Assembly: GCA_034440635.1 (NCBI GenBank)
Contig: JAOTON010002065.1
Coordinates: forward strand, 744,001-808,000
Reading direction: 5' to 3'
Source: Lepas anatifera
Lineage: Eukaryota > Arthropoda > Thecostraca > Lepadidae
DNA: 64,000 bases
Shown here piece by piece: positions 34,395-45,200 of this stretch (the stretch's first letter is position 1; every line of letters begins with the position of its first letter). The notes below the pieces were generated by a model, which was not told the origin of the DNA, did not search any database, and worked only from the letters and a program-made list of their open reading frames with translations. The position numbers were made by a program, and so were the translations under genes.

Positions 34395-35402
34395 TTAATA
34401 AGACTTAGTCGCGTTAGTGTTAAAAAGTGTTTCCCAATTTTTTTGTTATTCCATATCTAGAGATTATAGATGCTGCCCAGGGCTGCCAGTTTTTTTCGAC
34501 GGAAAAGGGCAAACCGAGTTAGAAAAAGGGTTAAAGAGGGACAACATTTTATTCTCACTAAAATGACCAAATAAATACCACAAAGCTAGATTTAAGGTTA
34601 AAACGACCCTCAGCGGTAGTCATAAACCCACAGAAAAGGCGACTTGTGCCTCTGTTTAAAACTAATTGTTGACAGTTTGATAATGACTTGACGCGATATT
34701 TTTTTAGCACCCTACCCATTTTATAGGAATTCAGGAGTGCCCTTCCAAACTCGCGTGGTCATCAAATGATTCTATCCACATAACCAGAACATTTCTTAGC
34801 ATTATTGATTATCTTGGCTGCACCACTCCTCGCTAACATTTGATATTTTTCCTTTTTTGTTCAATTATGAATTTTTTTGCTCTTGGAACAGTGGCAGATC
34901 TAGGATTTTGGTAAGTGGGGGAGTGCAAAGCCTCAGAGGACGCACTTTGCCATCAACTTTTCACCGGAAGGGCGCCTATAGTATCTCATCCTTCGCGTCC
35001 GATTTTCGGGGGCCGTCAATTTTATGGACCGTGTTCTTAAAGTTCTGTCCTTTCTTTCCACCGCCATTACAGTTTTTCTGCTGCTCTGCTGCTTTTTTGG
35101 TGTCAGAACATCTCATTCAAGAGTGGTAGCCCTACTTCTAGGTCAAAAGAAGCCATATCCATACAAGGGACAGGTTCAGGTTCAGCCATGACGCTCCCGC
35201 AGTGCATTCCGAATGAATAAAGTATTTTCTTATATATCATTATGAGTGTGGCAAGGTAAGTAAACTCCTATAGTATCGAACACATGTGGTCTATAGGCTA
35301 AGTCGAAATAAGTTTGTATGTACACACCTACTACCGTGAGTGGCTGTTGCTGTCAAAATCATCTAGGGAATGTAGTTACAAAAACCAGGTAATAATTTTT
35401 TA

Positions 35403-35482
35403 GGCTTGTCGATGCACCAACTGTCAGGGTCATATGGCGTCGCCAACTCTTTCCTTGTGGGGAGGGTTTTCGGGAGACAGTT
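35403..35482 (-). mobile_element. SINE family 2, 3' fragment
   Basis: The minus-strand sequence matches the conserved 3' body of the SINEs at 45.4 and 57.4 kb. The shared core is GTTGGCGACGCCATATGACC followed by CTGACAGTTGGTGCATCG. The tRNA-like head is missing. Confidence 0.7.
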
Positions 35483-35525
35483 TGATGATTCTGACGAAGG
35501 GCTGTGGCCGAACATATAATCTCTT
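35483..35525 (+). repeat. Foldback-family fragment
   Basis: GATTCTGACGAAGGGCTGTG followed by GCCGAACATATAATCT matches the inner part of the foldback arm at 62,020-62,055. It directly abuts the SINE fragment. Confidence 0.65.
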
Positions 35526-35856
35526 CCAATCTTCAACATCAAGAAATCGGTGAGACACGTCAACTAACAACTTATCGACTTTTAGAAAAAATGATGTAGC
35601 GATATCACTATAAATTTCACATATGCCACGATAAGCGTCAGAAAAGGTGCGGGGGGGGCTATCGATAAGCCTGATTCTATCCACTTAGGCAGCCTTTGAC
35701 ACCCATCATGGGTAAGTTAGATATCATATTGTAGTACGAAACTGCACTTGAGGATTTGCTTGCACCTTTACGAGTACCAGTTTTCATCTATTGCTCCCCC
35801 ACCTGTGGGACAGGAAAGGGATTTTCTGACCTCTGACATACAGCTCCAGGCATTTG

Positions 35857-35882
35857 CACGTGTTAACGGGCATTAACACGTG
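35857..35882. promoter_or_regulatory. Inverted pair of E-boxes, CACGTGTTAA-N6-TTAACACGTG
   Basis: A perfect 10-bp inverted repeat with a six-base centre. Each arm contains CACGTG, the site of bHLH factors such as Myc/Max or CLOCK/CYCLE families. No promoter is evident nearby, so a role is unproven; it could also be a short repeat scar. Confidence 0.35.
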
Positions 35883-36756
35883 TTAATTGACTGGGGAGCT
35901 GTTCTCAATATCATACTTGGGGTTTCTGGGGCGTGCCAACAGCTTTGATCTTCCGGCACCAATGGAATATTTTTTATCGGACTGCGCACTAAATAGATAT
36001 AAAGTTTTTCTTAGCACAGAAAACCACGATACCACCAATGTCTCACACCACAGGACTACGTGAGCCGGCTCCAGGGGTGTTACCACCGTGCTTCGTGAGA
36101 GGAGCGGCCAGGATAAGCGACTGCGAGGCCAGAATGGCCCCTGGCGCCATCTAGATGGTGTTCCACCGGCGTTGCGGATGCACCAAAAAGTACGCTGGAG
36201 ACACGGAGGCCACGTCGCAGACAGGGTGAGTGGAATTCCTGAAGACATCCAACTGTACCGATTAAGTTTGCAGGAACGTGGACCACTGGAAATAGCACTA
36301 AATATAGACACCCAGTTAAATCTATCATGAATGTTAGTGTGACTTACAAAATAGGCTTACTGTCAAACTGTAGCATATATAATGCTTTTTATACGAATGA
36401 AAAAAATTATAACAGTCAAGAAATATAACATGTGTATATTGTTTGTACTTTTCGTTTACCGAAAACATTAATGCTCTAGTGCACTGCGAGGTAACCAGAT
36501 GGCGAACACGTTAGAACTAATCTCAGCTTGTTCAGATGCCCTTCACTGATGGGCTCCCGTGAAATATCACGACGTATGAAGCCAATTCCAGGTATTCCCC
36601 ACCACGCATGACAATGTTGTATGAGCTAGAAAATTGCATCCGGGGGACCCTTTCACGTATCTTAGACGGAAGTTTTATCCAGAGCCCAGATTGGCTACTT
36701 ATTTGCCGGCCAAAGGGCATAAAACTACCGACATTCTCCCTAAACTATTGCTTTAA

Positions 36757-37751
36757 CCCGCGCCCCACCGGGGGTCCGGCGCCACCTTCGCCCCACCGGG
36801 GGCCATCGATGGCCCCCTCTAACTCCGAAAATATGGGCGTTAGCGCAAATCGCAAAGTGCAATGAAAGCTCGCGTGAATTAGTAAGAAATTACTTCGCAT
36901 GTTTTAGTGCTCAGGTCAATGGTTTGACCTCCAGAGGTCAAATTAGGTCAAGATCGGCTATTTTCACTCAAATATGCAATGATTAAGCAAACTGGGCATA
37001 ACTCTTATGTCATTAGAGCTATTGAGGCCTGGTAAAGTACATTTGATAGAAAATTGCCAGTACTTTTTCCGCTATGTGGAACGTAAAGACCTCCCGCCAG
37101 TGGTTTGACCGCCAGAGGTCACCTCGTGACCTAATATGACCTGAGGTCACGAAGGTCAAAAGTGACCTTGCCGTATATCAAATGAAAGCCAGTGACAAGA
37201 CAAACACGATGGTGTTTGTTTCACCGCTCTAGCTCAATTAGGTCAAAGTTATTGTCCAAATACTGTTTTTGACCTCTGGTGACTTGGATGACCTTGGAAA
37301 AGTCAAGGGCAAATATGACCCCTGGGATCCGTGAAAGGGTGTCCAAAACGTTGTTCTGAGCAGTCTGAGTATTTGCAATTATTTTTGTGGCTTTTATATC
37401 ATGAAATAGCTTTTCCCATGCTTTGTCAATGGGAGAGGTCGCCTCGTGACCTGACCTCAGGGCACGAAATCGAAAATCCCGGATATACACCTTGTAGACC
37501 CTGGAGGGGTCATGAAGTGTAGGAAGTTTCAAATCGATCGACTTTGAAATGTAGCTCTTACAGAGCTCTAAAGGTGAAGTGAGGTGACCTTGGTTGACCT
37601 CGTCTGGTGACCTGACCTTGGGTGACCCGGGGTAAAAATTTCAGGGATGATGGGAAAATGATGCAGTGAGAGGTAGGCCCTCAACCGCGGTGCTGGCCTC
37701 GTCGTTGTCTGCTATCCCGGAAAACCTTGGGGGCTCGTGGCCCCGTGGCGG
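36757..37751. mobile_element. TTAA-type non-autonomous DNA transposon, family 2, copy C (995 bp)
   Basis: TTAA flanks both sides (36,753-36,756 and 37,752-37,755). The left end CCCGCGCCCCACCGGGGG is followed by a second CGCCCCACCGGGGG block and GCCATCGATGGC. The right end is a shortened CCCCGTGGCGG. The interior is rich in AGGTCA/TGACCT and aligns in reverse with copy A. No coding capacity is seen. Confidence 0.85.
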
Positions 37752-38042
37752 TTAATAATCAGTCAATTACAATGTTTCTATCTATAGTATATAAACTATC
37801 ACAACTAGCGCCTATTTGAATAGTTAACTTGGTTTTTAGCTTGCCCAACACGGCGACTGAAAGTGGAAGACCTTGATTTTTTCTAGCTCGATGAGACGGG
37901 CCCAGTTTTTATAACTTGATAAAAGAAAAACAATCAACACCAAATGAGCCAAACAACGGGACTAGAGGTGCAACCGGTGAGTCATAAAAGGCAGACCAAA
38001 AATGAAACGCCGTAACTTGAGCATAAGCAACCCTGGAACCTC

Positions 38043-38240
38043 AGTTGTTGAAGCATTGGGCGCCGGCCCGCTGTCCTCGCAGCCATGCAGTGGCAGAGCA
38101 CTGGCGGAGGGTTGGGATCGGTTCCCCTGAGACGCTCTGGCTCTCGATATTTCCCCGACGTAGTCTGGCAAGTGACTGGTGGGAGAGTAACCGAAGTAGG
38201 GCAGCCATCCCGGTGCTTAGTGAGACTTTCAATGTTTACT
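38043..38240 (+). mobile_element. SINE family 1, partial copy
   Basis: Begins inside the head (GCATTGGGCGCCGGCCC). The box B-like GGGATCGGTTCCCC follows, then a body matching 21,170-21,430 in reverse (TAGTCTGGCAAGTGACTGGT). The first bases of the tRNA head are missing. Confidence 0.65.
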
Positions 38241-38539
38241 TTCCGATTAGCCAGCCATCACAGGACTTGCCTACTCGGATGGCCGGGCTGGGGTCCGTTG
38301 ATGGGTTCGGAAGACAGGTCTCTTGAGAACTCTAGTGAGATTTCCATCCCAAAGGCCGAACTTGCAATAACCTGGACAAAAATGTTTCAACCCCAGACGT
38401 TTCATACCATTTTGCATAGTTGTCTCTGGTTCTACGCATCAAATTACAAATTCCTTCTATGACAGGGAACTTTTCATCAGGACCAGCGCGTGACTCTCTT
38501 TTCAAGAAAAAAAAAACAGGCTGACAGTTACATGGAAAA

Positions 38540-38545
38540 TTTATT
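38540..38545 (-). terminator. Candidate polyadenylation signal of the still life-like gene
   Basis: AATAAA on the minus strand, followed about 25 bp later by a T10 run. It is the best poly(A) signal I find downstream of the stop codon at 40,864 and would give a 3' UTR of about 2.3 kb (38,520-40,863). That interval has no other supported gene and includes GC-rich patches near 38.7, 39.6 and 40.8 kb. Confidence 0.4.
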
Positions 38546-38549
38546 GAAC

Positions 38550-40863
38550 CCATAATTATCTGGTAGTTGACTCACACATACAGATGTCATACACGGCAAG
38601 TTACGACTAGATGGTGAGATTATTGAGCACGAACCAAACCATAGAAAAGGTAACCAGCGCAACGTCTGCCACGCCGGGGAAGGGGAGGGGAGGCGCGTGC
38701 GGCTCAAGAGCCCCCCGGGGCAGCTGAGTGGCGCAGATGGGGGCGGGAACAGGCGCGGCAAAGCCCAACACGACCCAGACGGAGATGCTAGCAAGCTCAC
38801 GGAAGATCGAGTCAGTCCCGCACTGGTTGTTATTTGTATATCAAGCCGGTCCTTTTTTCCATTCGATCACAAAAGCACATGCACACTCTCTCCCTCTCTG
38901 TCTTACCTTTCTCTTTCTCTCCCCTTTCGCCTTCCATGCGCATTAGCAGAAATAAAAACAGCAAGGCTGGCCTCCAAAGTACGATGACACGAAAACCAAC
39001 TCAAGCACCTGAGGTCAGAAAGTATCCCAACTGCAACCTTATTGGAGACAAATGGGGGATGGGGGGGAACAAATACATACGGTATCGTTCGGCTAGTTTT
39101 GAAGGAGAGCGTATCAAAAGGTAAAATATCGTACGGTGGTTGCACTCTGTAAGCTTCTTCCTTTTTTAGGTGACTCTTTTGCTAGTTTTCCCAAACCTTT
39201 TCTTCTGGAAGCAAGTTTACTTCAGGGACAAATTTGCCAGGCGCCAAAATGCGTTGGTGAGGAAACACTTTCTGACCTCTCTCATGCAAATCGCGGCAAC
39301 AAATCAAAAACAACTGTTCATACCTTTATATAGGACATGTCTACTGTGGAAGAAGATAATACAATCACGGAATGCGGCGAAAGTTGGGCGAGTCTCCAGG
39401 CGTCGCGACCCACAATCATGGCGCCTTAGGAACGCGACATTAACACAACAGGTTCTCCGACATACTCTATTTGGCACAAAACTCAAGACCAGCATGTAGG
39501 TCGGAGATAGGTCTAGCCACCCGGGACTGCGTCCAAATCTCCACTTCGCTTGCGGCGCCACCGCCGATATCACATAGAGAAGTATACCTGCGCGCTCACC
39601 AGCACCCAAATGAACCAGCAGCAGGGACGATTGTTAGCATCAGTGACCGGTGCGGGGTCAGCGCCGGTCAAACAACACTGGCCTACTGGTCAGCCCGCGC
39701 CGGCCGCCGGCAACGGCCGGGATAACCGCCCGGCGCCCCGCAACACAACAACGCTAGCGACGACACCAGTGCACTGATCGAGACACTATGCCAAAATGAC
39801 TAGGTAAAAGAGCTCAGCTCTTCCAGCAGAGCGTCGATTCGAGCCCCTGAAAAAGAAGAAGACCATCAATGAAAATGCTGAAAAAAGTGAGTACGTAGCT
39901 TGTCAGAGTGAAAAGCAAAAGAGGGTTGCGCAAAATGCCCAAATTAAAAGCAAACAAAAAGTAATGAAATGCAAGCATGAAGTAAAAAAGATGGACCTAA
40001 TACTAATAAGCCGATTGTACAAGTAAATATCAAAACAAAAAGCCAAGACAAAGGACATAAGATGGTTGCAATATTACATGCATGCGGGTGAGGTAGATGG
40101 AGTAGCAGTAACAAAGCCTGAAAAACTCTGAAGCTACCCACGCCAGCAATTAGCCGCCCCACGCGTCTCCGTCAGACCTCTCCTAGTGCAAATAGACTGT
40201 GACTATAAAGTGACTTAAGATGTGTAGCATTATTTGAGCACCAGAGTACAGCCGAGCCTCGCCCGTTGCAGAGTCGCCACAGCGCGTGAGCTCTCCACCG
40301 TTCGCACTCATCACCACCTGATAACAACTCCAATGAGCAACTAAACAGCTACAAACAGTCGTATGCGCTCCGAAAACCACCCAGCAGTAGATATCTAACT
40401 CCCGTGATCGTCGCGATAGCTTGTTCGATGACGTCTTGTCATTCCGTCGTTTATAAGTCAGCAAGATAGCCTTAGGCCACACTCGCCGCCCTTTTCACTA
40501 CCGGCTACGGGTGTAGGCTCTTAACACCAAAAGTTCAACAATGCGCCGCCAGGGTCGCTACCGTCGATGAGAGGTGGTGCCGTTAGCATCCAGCGTACCG
40601 CCGGCCTCCGCTCAGCGCAGCGATTCCAGCCAACCCTTCTCGGGCTGGTAACCACAGTACCGACAAAATGCCACCTATCCAACAGTACATGTGCGCAGAG
40701 ACCGTTCATGAGCTCTAGTGCGTTCCCATTTCGATGCAGACACACTCCACCCCAGAACACGCCAGCGTCCGCCGTGATCGCCGCGGCGTCTCGGTGAGCG
40801 ACAGCGCCTGTTCTCGGCGGGCTGGCGGGCTGGCGGCAGCCGCAGCAGCTGCGTCAGCGCGCT
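38550..40863 (-). other. Probable 3' untranslated region of the still life-like gene
   Basis: Directly downstream of the stop codon and upstream of the candidate poly(A) signal. Open frames here (for example 39,170-39,499 plus) are not splice-bounded and are not recognisable. It could also be intergenic if an earlier poly(A) site is used. Confidence 0.35.
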
Positions 40864-41048
40864 CTACTCGTGGTGGTGCTTACTGGCCAGACGAGCAGCC
40901 TCCTGCTTGCCGCGGGGCCCGGCCGACTGCACGTGCGGGTGCTGTGCGTAGCCAGGGTGGTCGTCGAAGATGATGCGCTCGCCGGAGCGCGGCGGCAGCG
41001 AGCGAGCGTCGTGGCAGATGGGACCCCGCGGCTTCCAGACTGGAGAAC
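40864..41048 (-). CDS. still life-like gene, last coding exon
   Basis: The acceptor GGCCGACAG precedes 185 bp, ending in a TAG stop at 40,864-40,866. It enters in phase 1 and gives 60 residues of unstructured, Arg/His/Pro-rich tail: [19 protein letters not shown] and a final ASKHHHE. Joining to the previous exon makes a Gly codon across the junction. Confidence 0.85.
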
Positions 41049-42220
41049 CTGTCGGCCAACAACAGACGGCTCCTGTCACTTGGGTATATCGCAACAGAAC
41101 CTTCGGTCAGCTCGCATCCCTTCACTGCCCTGGAAAACACGTAAGAATGTATTCGGCTAGACGGCATCATTGACTGGTATAGCACATCAGAACTTCTCAC
41201 AAGCTATCCTAGGCAATTTTGGCATGTATCCCGACAACCTTCAAAGTTACCGAAGCGAAGCTTTGAAGGAAGTTAGCGCAGGAGCCAATTCACGTGTCCC
41301 GGAAGTTGAAAGTTTTTGGTACTTTTTGAAGGAAATAAGTCACAGACATGTAACTGTTTGCTTGATTGCAATTAATCCAAACATGTGCAGACACAATTAG
41401 CTAATTGAAGGGTACGCTCAATTAGCTAATTGAAGTGCTCGGCCCAGCCCAGTCCCGCTAATGCCGTCCCACATGACCGTCGGTGGATGGTGGGATCCCC
41501 CATGCTCGGCAGATGGTGGAATACCGGAGTGTGGTCCCACGCAACACCAACTGATTCACGTCGGAGAGTAGGTCCCACTGCTGAGAACAGACGCAGAGAC
41601 GGCGCAAGAAAGAGCGATGGTATCGATTCCCCCGAGATGTTCGGCACGAAATATCTCCCGGCCTAGGCTGGCAGGCAACTGACCTGTGGGAGTGACCTGA
41701 GCAGGGCGGCCTGCTCTGACTTGCGGGACTCTGAACGTTGCTTTTCGGGGTTTTCTTCCTTGTGGGAATTCATTGCTCGAATGGTACAGTCGAGCTCTGG
41801 CGATGTTACTAGGCCTCTATCTTTTCGCCAGAATCTCGGAGGGGCTAACACGAATCTCCAGTTTTGGGTAGTCCCGTTTGGAAAAGACTAACAATCTAAC
41901 CGGTAATGAGCTAAATTATTGTGCATTTAACCTAAATAGACCTGTATTCCTGCTCCTGTATATTTACAGGGAGCTACTACTGGCAGTTTTTACTAATAGT
42001 ATTGATATTTATTATGCTTTTCTAAGTTATTTTCTTTTTCTAGCAGGGCGTGCCGCGACTTGTAATATTTTATGTTCTGGTGGTGTTAACGTAAGGGTAC
42101 TGTTGTCGTTGGGATCGCGGAGGGGGCACGCCTGGCTACCCGATTAAATGGGTGGCGGACCTTTTCTAGCAATAGAATTGCATGAAAAAAAAGTCTACAC
42201 GCATTTCGAAAAACACCGAG

Positions 42221-42275
<55 letters not shown>

Positions 42276-45200
42276 GCAGTAGGTACCGGCAGCGCGTGCG
42301 TGCGGTGGCTGGTAGTGTTCTGGCGCGTTGCTGGCCTGGATCAGCCGAGCCTGGCTGCCGGTGCTGCCCGCTGAGAGGGTGCTGCTGGTGCTGAGACTCA
42401 GGTGGTTGGGGATTCGGCCCAGCTGGCCCGGCCGGCGCGCCAGGGCCTCCTCCTCGGCGTCGGAGCGCGACGTGTCGTCCCGCACGTCGGAGCCGTCGTC
42501 GCGCACCGACGCAGCGGCGGCGGCCCGGGTGCCTGAGAGGGACGCTGGGGGGACAGAATGGCCATCAGAAGTGGTGACGCTGCAGGGGGTGGTTTGAGAG
42601 TGAGGGCTCACAGGCACAAACAAGCAACAAGCCGAGGTCAATGGCACGGACAGCCATCGTTACTCATAATAAGTCGAAGTTGGTTGTCGTTTGGTAGGAA
42701 TTTTGTAATGAGCGCCACAAGTTGTTGGGATTTTCCTAGACATTTTTAACAGGACAAAAGAGGAGAAAATTTCGATCACAAATAACGTATCACATTTGAA
42801 ATTCCGTGAAAGTATCTGCCACTTGATAACAATTTGGCGGGAGCGAAATCGGTTTCTGGAAATTTCCTAAACGTCTGAATAAAACAATCAAATGCGAAGC
42901 ACAGATGATGACCATAATTAAACCAGCCTCTAATCGAAGGCGGCATTAACGCCTGCACGTTTGGAAAACGTTTAAGAGTGTAGATCTGCTGAATTAGTTT
43001 TTGGAAACGAAAAAGATGAGGCAAGACAGTGGCGGATCCAGGGGGGGACAAAAAAGGCGATTGCCCCCCAAAGGGAAAAGCTCGGGGCAAAACTATGTTT
43101 TTGCCCCCCCAAAGCGATCGACCTCATTTTCCCCGACTCCTTTTTAGCTTGTAAGCAGGATTTTGGTGCTTCAACTCTCAACTTCGAACAGAATTAGTTA
43201 AGTTCAGTGTAAATATTTGGGCTTGGATAGGAAAAAAGTATCTTGAGTGCATATTTTTCACCCCGTGGTTTTTTTTTTGTTTTTCGTCTCCAGTTCCCAA
43301 AATACTACCGAAAAGGCATATTGTAACGCAATTTTCACTGCGCGACCTTTTTTTCGACTTTGGCTTGCCCCTCCCAAACCAACCGGCTAGATCCGCCACT
43401 GAGGCAAGACATCCATCTGATATCTGCCATATTTTCGATAAAACTAATTCACACTCCAAATGCTCGTGTCGGCACCGCGAAGGAAGATTTGTTCAGAAGG
43501 TTACCTTGGAGGACAAATGAGTCCCTAAACCGGTATCCACCAGCGGAAATATTCAATGACACGGTGTGTGCATTTAGGAACAAAGTTGCCAGCTATGTGG
43601 CTTCGTTTTAAATCTTAGCTACAGCTTTAGACGGTAAGCTATGGGATCTTATCGCTGGACGTCCCAATGTATCTGCCTTTTTACATTTGTATATGAAATT
43701 TTGCTTTATATAATGACATTGTATTGTTGGTGCTTCCTGGCTGAGGATTAGGCTGACTTTGTCTCTAAAAGGTCTCGCTCAGTAGACAATGGGACAAATA
43801 AATGAAATGAAATACAGCCGTCATGTAAGCAGCTGTTTTACGTGCATGTGTACAAGCAGTGTCATAAGCAATACTGTGCCACGAGACCTAGCAGTGATGA
43901 ATTTTCTAAGTTCAGTCCAGTCATGGGAGGACCGGAAACAAGGTTCTTGCCTGTTGCGGAGTGGTCCAGGGTGTGACTGCGGCCCCGCAGATTGGTATCG
44001 CTTCCAGAGACACTCTCGTGGTAACCCTCCAGGTTATCGTAGTCGATGGTGGCCGCTGTGGGGAAATCCGTCTCAACTCGGCCTGATTCAAACACGTGCG
44101 CAGTGTAATCAGGAGAAAACGACAGGACTATATTTTGCACACAGATGTAACTGCTTTATCGACTGTCCCATTTAAGTTATGCCAAATAATTTTTCCATCA
44201 GTGACTCGACTGAATTATAATTTCACTAAATGGTGGTAGTGAGAGGGGAAAAAGCGAAAACGCCTGAAAAAAACCATATCTTCATAGCTCCCAACTTATG
44301 CTAACACACGCACAACTCTGAAAACGAAGACTTCCAACAGTTGACAATCTTGACAACAAACTTAGATGTGACCTCGGCACCTAATGTGTCCCATGCAAGA
44401 TTCTGTCGCTCCTTTTTAGCAATGTACGATAAGCTGACGCGAGTGAGTACTTACACATGCCGGCCGAGTGTCTCTGTCCCTTGTTCTGCATCTTCTTCCT
44501 CATGCTGAGTGTCCGCGAGGGCTGCAGGGTGCCTGTTTTGTAGCTGGTGCTGACAGCCTTGGTGGCCGGGATGCTCATGTTGCGCACGCTCTCCCGGATG
44601 ATCTGGCGGATTGTCTTCAAGAACGCGTTCCGGAAGTCGCTGGTACTGGAAAAAGAACGTACAACAGTAGCCATGCGGTTTGGAAGATATGTTAATTCTT
44701 CAACAGATAGCTGATTAAAAAATGTTACAGGTAAAGCCACAGGCGGATCAAAAGAGGTGGGGGGGGCAAGGGGTCGTGGCCTCCTCCAAAGCCTAAAATA
44801 GTATCTTTTGCCCCCCCACCCAAAAGGACCAAATTTTAGCCGTTTTTTCTTTAAAATACTATGTTTTCGCTTTTTTCTCAACTTGGCCCCCAAAACGTTG
44901 ATATAGCCCCCTGAAAAAAATTCTCCTGGATCCACCAATGGGTAAGGATAATTACAGGCTCACTGCTATCAGAAAAGCAGGCATGGATAAGGTTAGCAAA
45001 CCGAGACGACCTGGCAACAGGTAGCTCGGCTCGTTCTGCAACGTTTCCAATATAAGGTTGAGACTCAGAAGTAGCACGGATAGTTTGAGCTACTCTAGAC
45101 TAGGAGAAGCAGAGTACTTCCCAACGTTTCTATTTCGTCGATTAAATTCAGGCCCTGCCATTTTTAGAAACCAGTGCACCTTTAGGCTGACCTGTTGGAG

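Larger units (their letters stand above)
34399..36752. other. No gene supported; repeat fragments
   Basis: A CAGTGGCAGATCTAGG motif at about 34,890 looks like one end of a hAT MITE whose other end was not found. A SINE family 2 fragment and a foldback fragment are annotated separately. At 36,055-36,230 an acceptor (CACACCACAG) and a strong donor (ACAGG then GTGAGTGG) face the plus strand, but all three frames between them contain stops. An inverted E-box pair lies at 35,857-35,882. Confidence 0.35.

Noticed and set aside
36055..36235. Plus-strand exon bounded by CACACCACAG and ACAGG/GTGAGT
   Set aside because: All three frames between the sites contain stops; only a short ATG frame directly after a TAG remains.
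39800..39850. tRNA gene suggested by GTCGATTCGAGCCCC
   Set aside because: A box B-like stretch and a GAGCTCAGCTC element exist, but no cloverleaf can be drawn and there is no acceptor stem.
42195..42290. Arg-Glu repeat peptide in an open frame
   Set aside because: It is the translated GA microsatellite in the intron after the splice donor.
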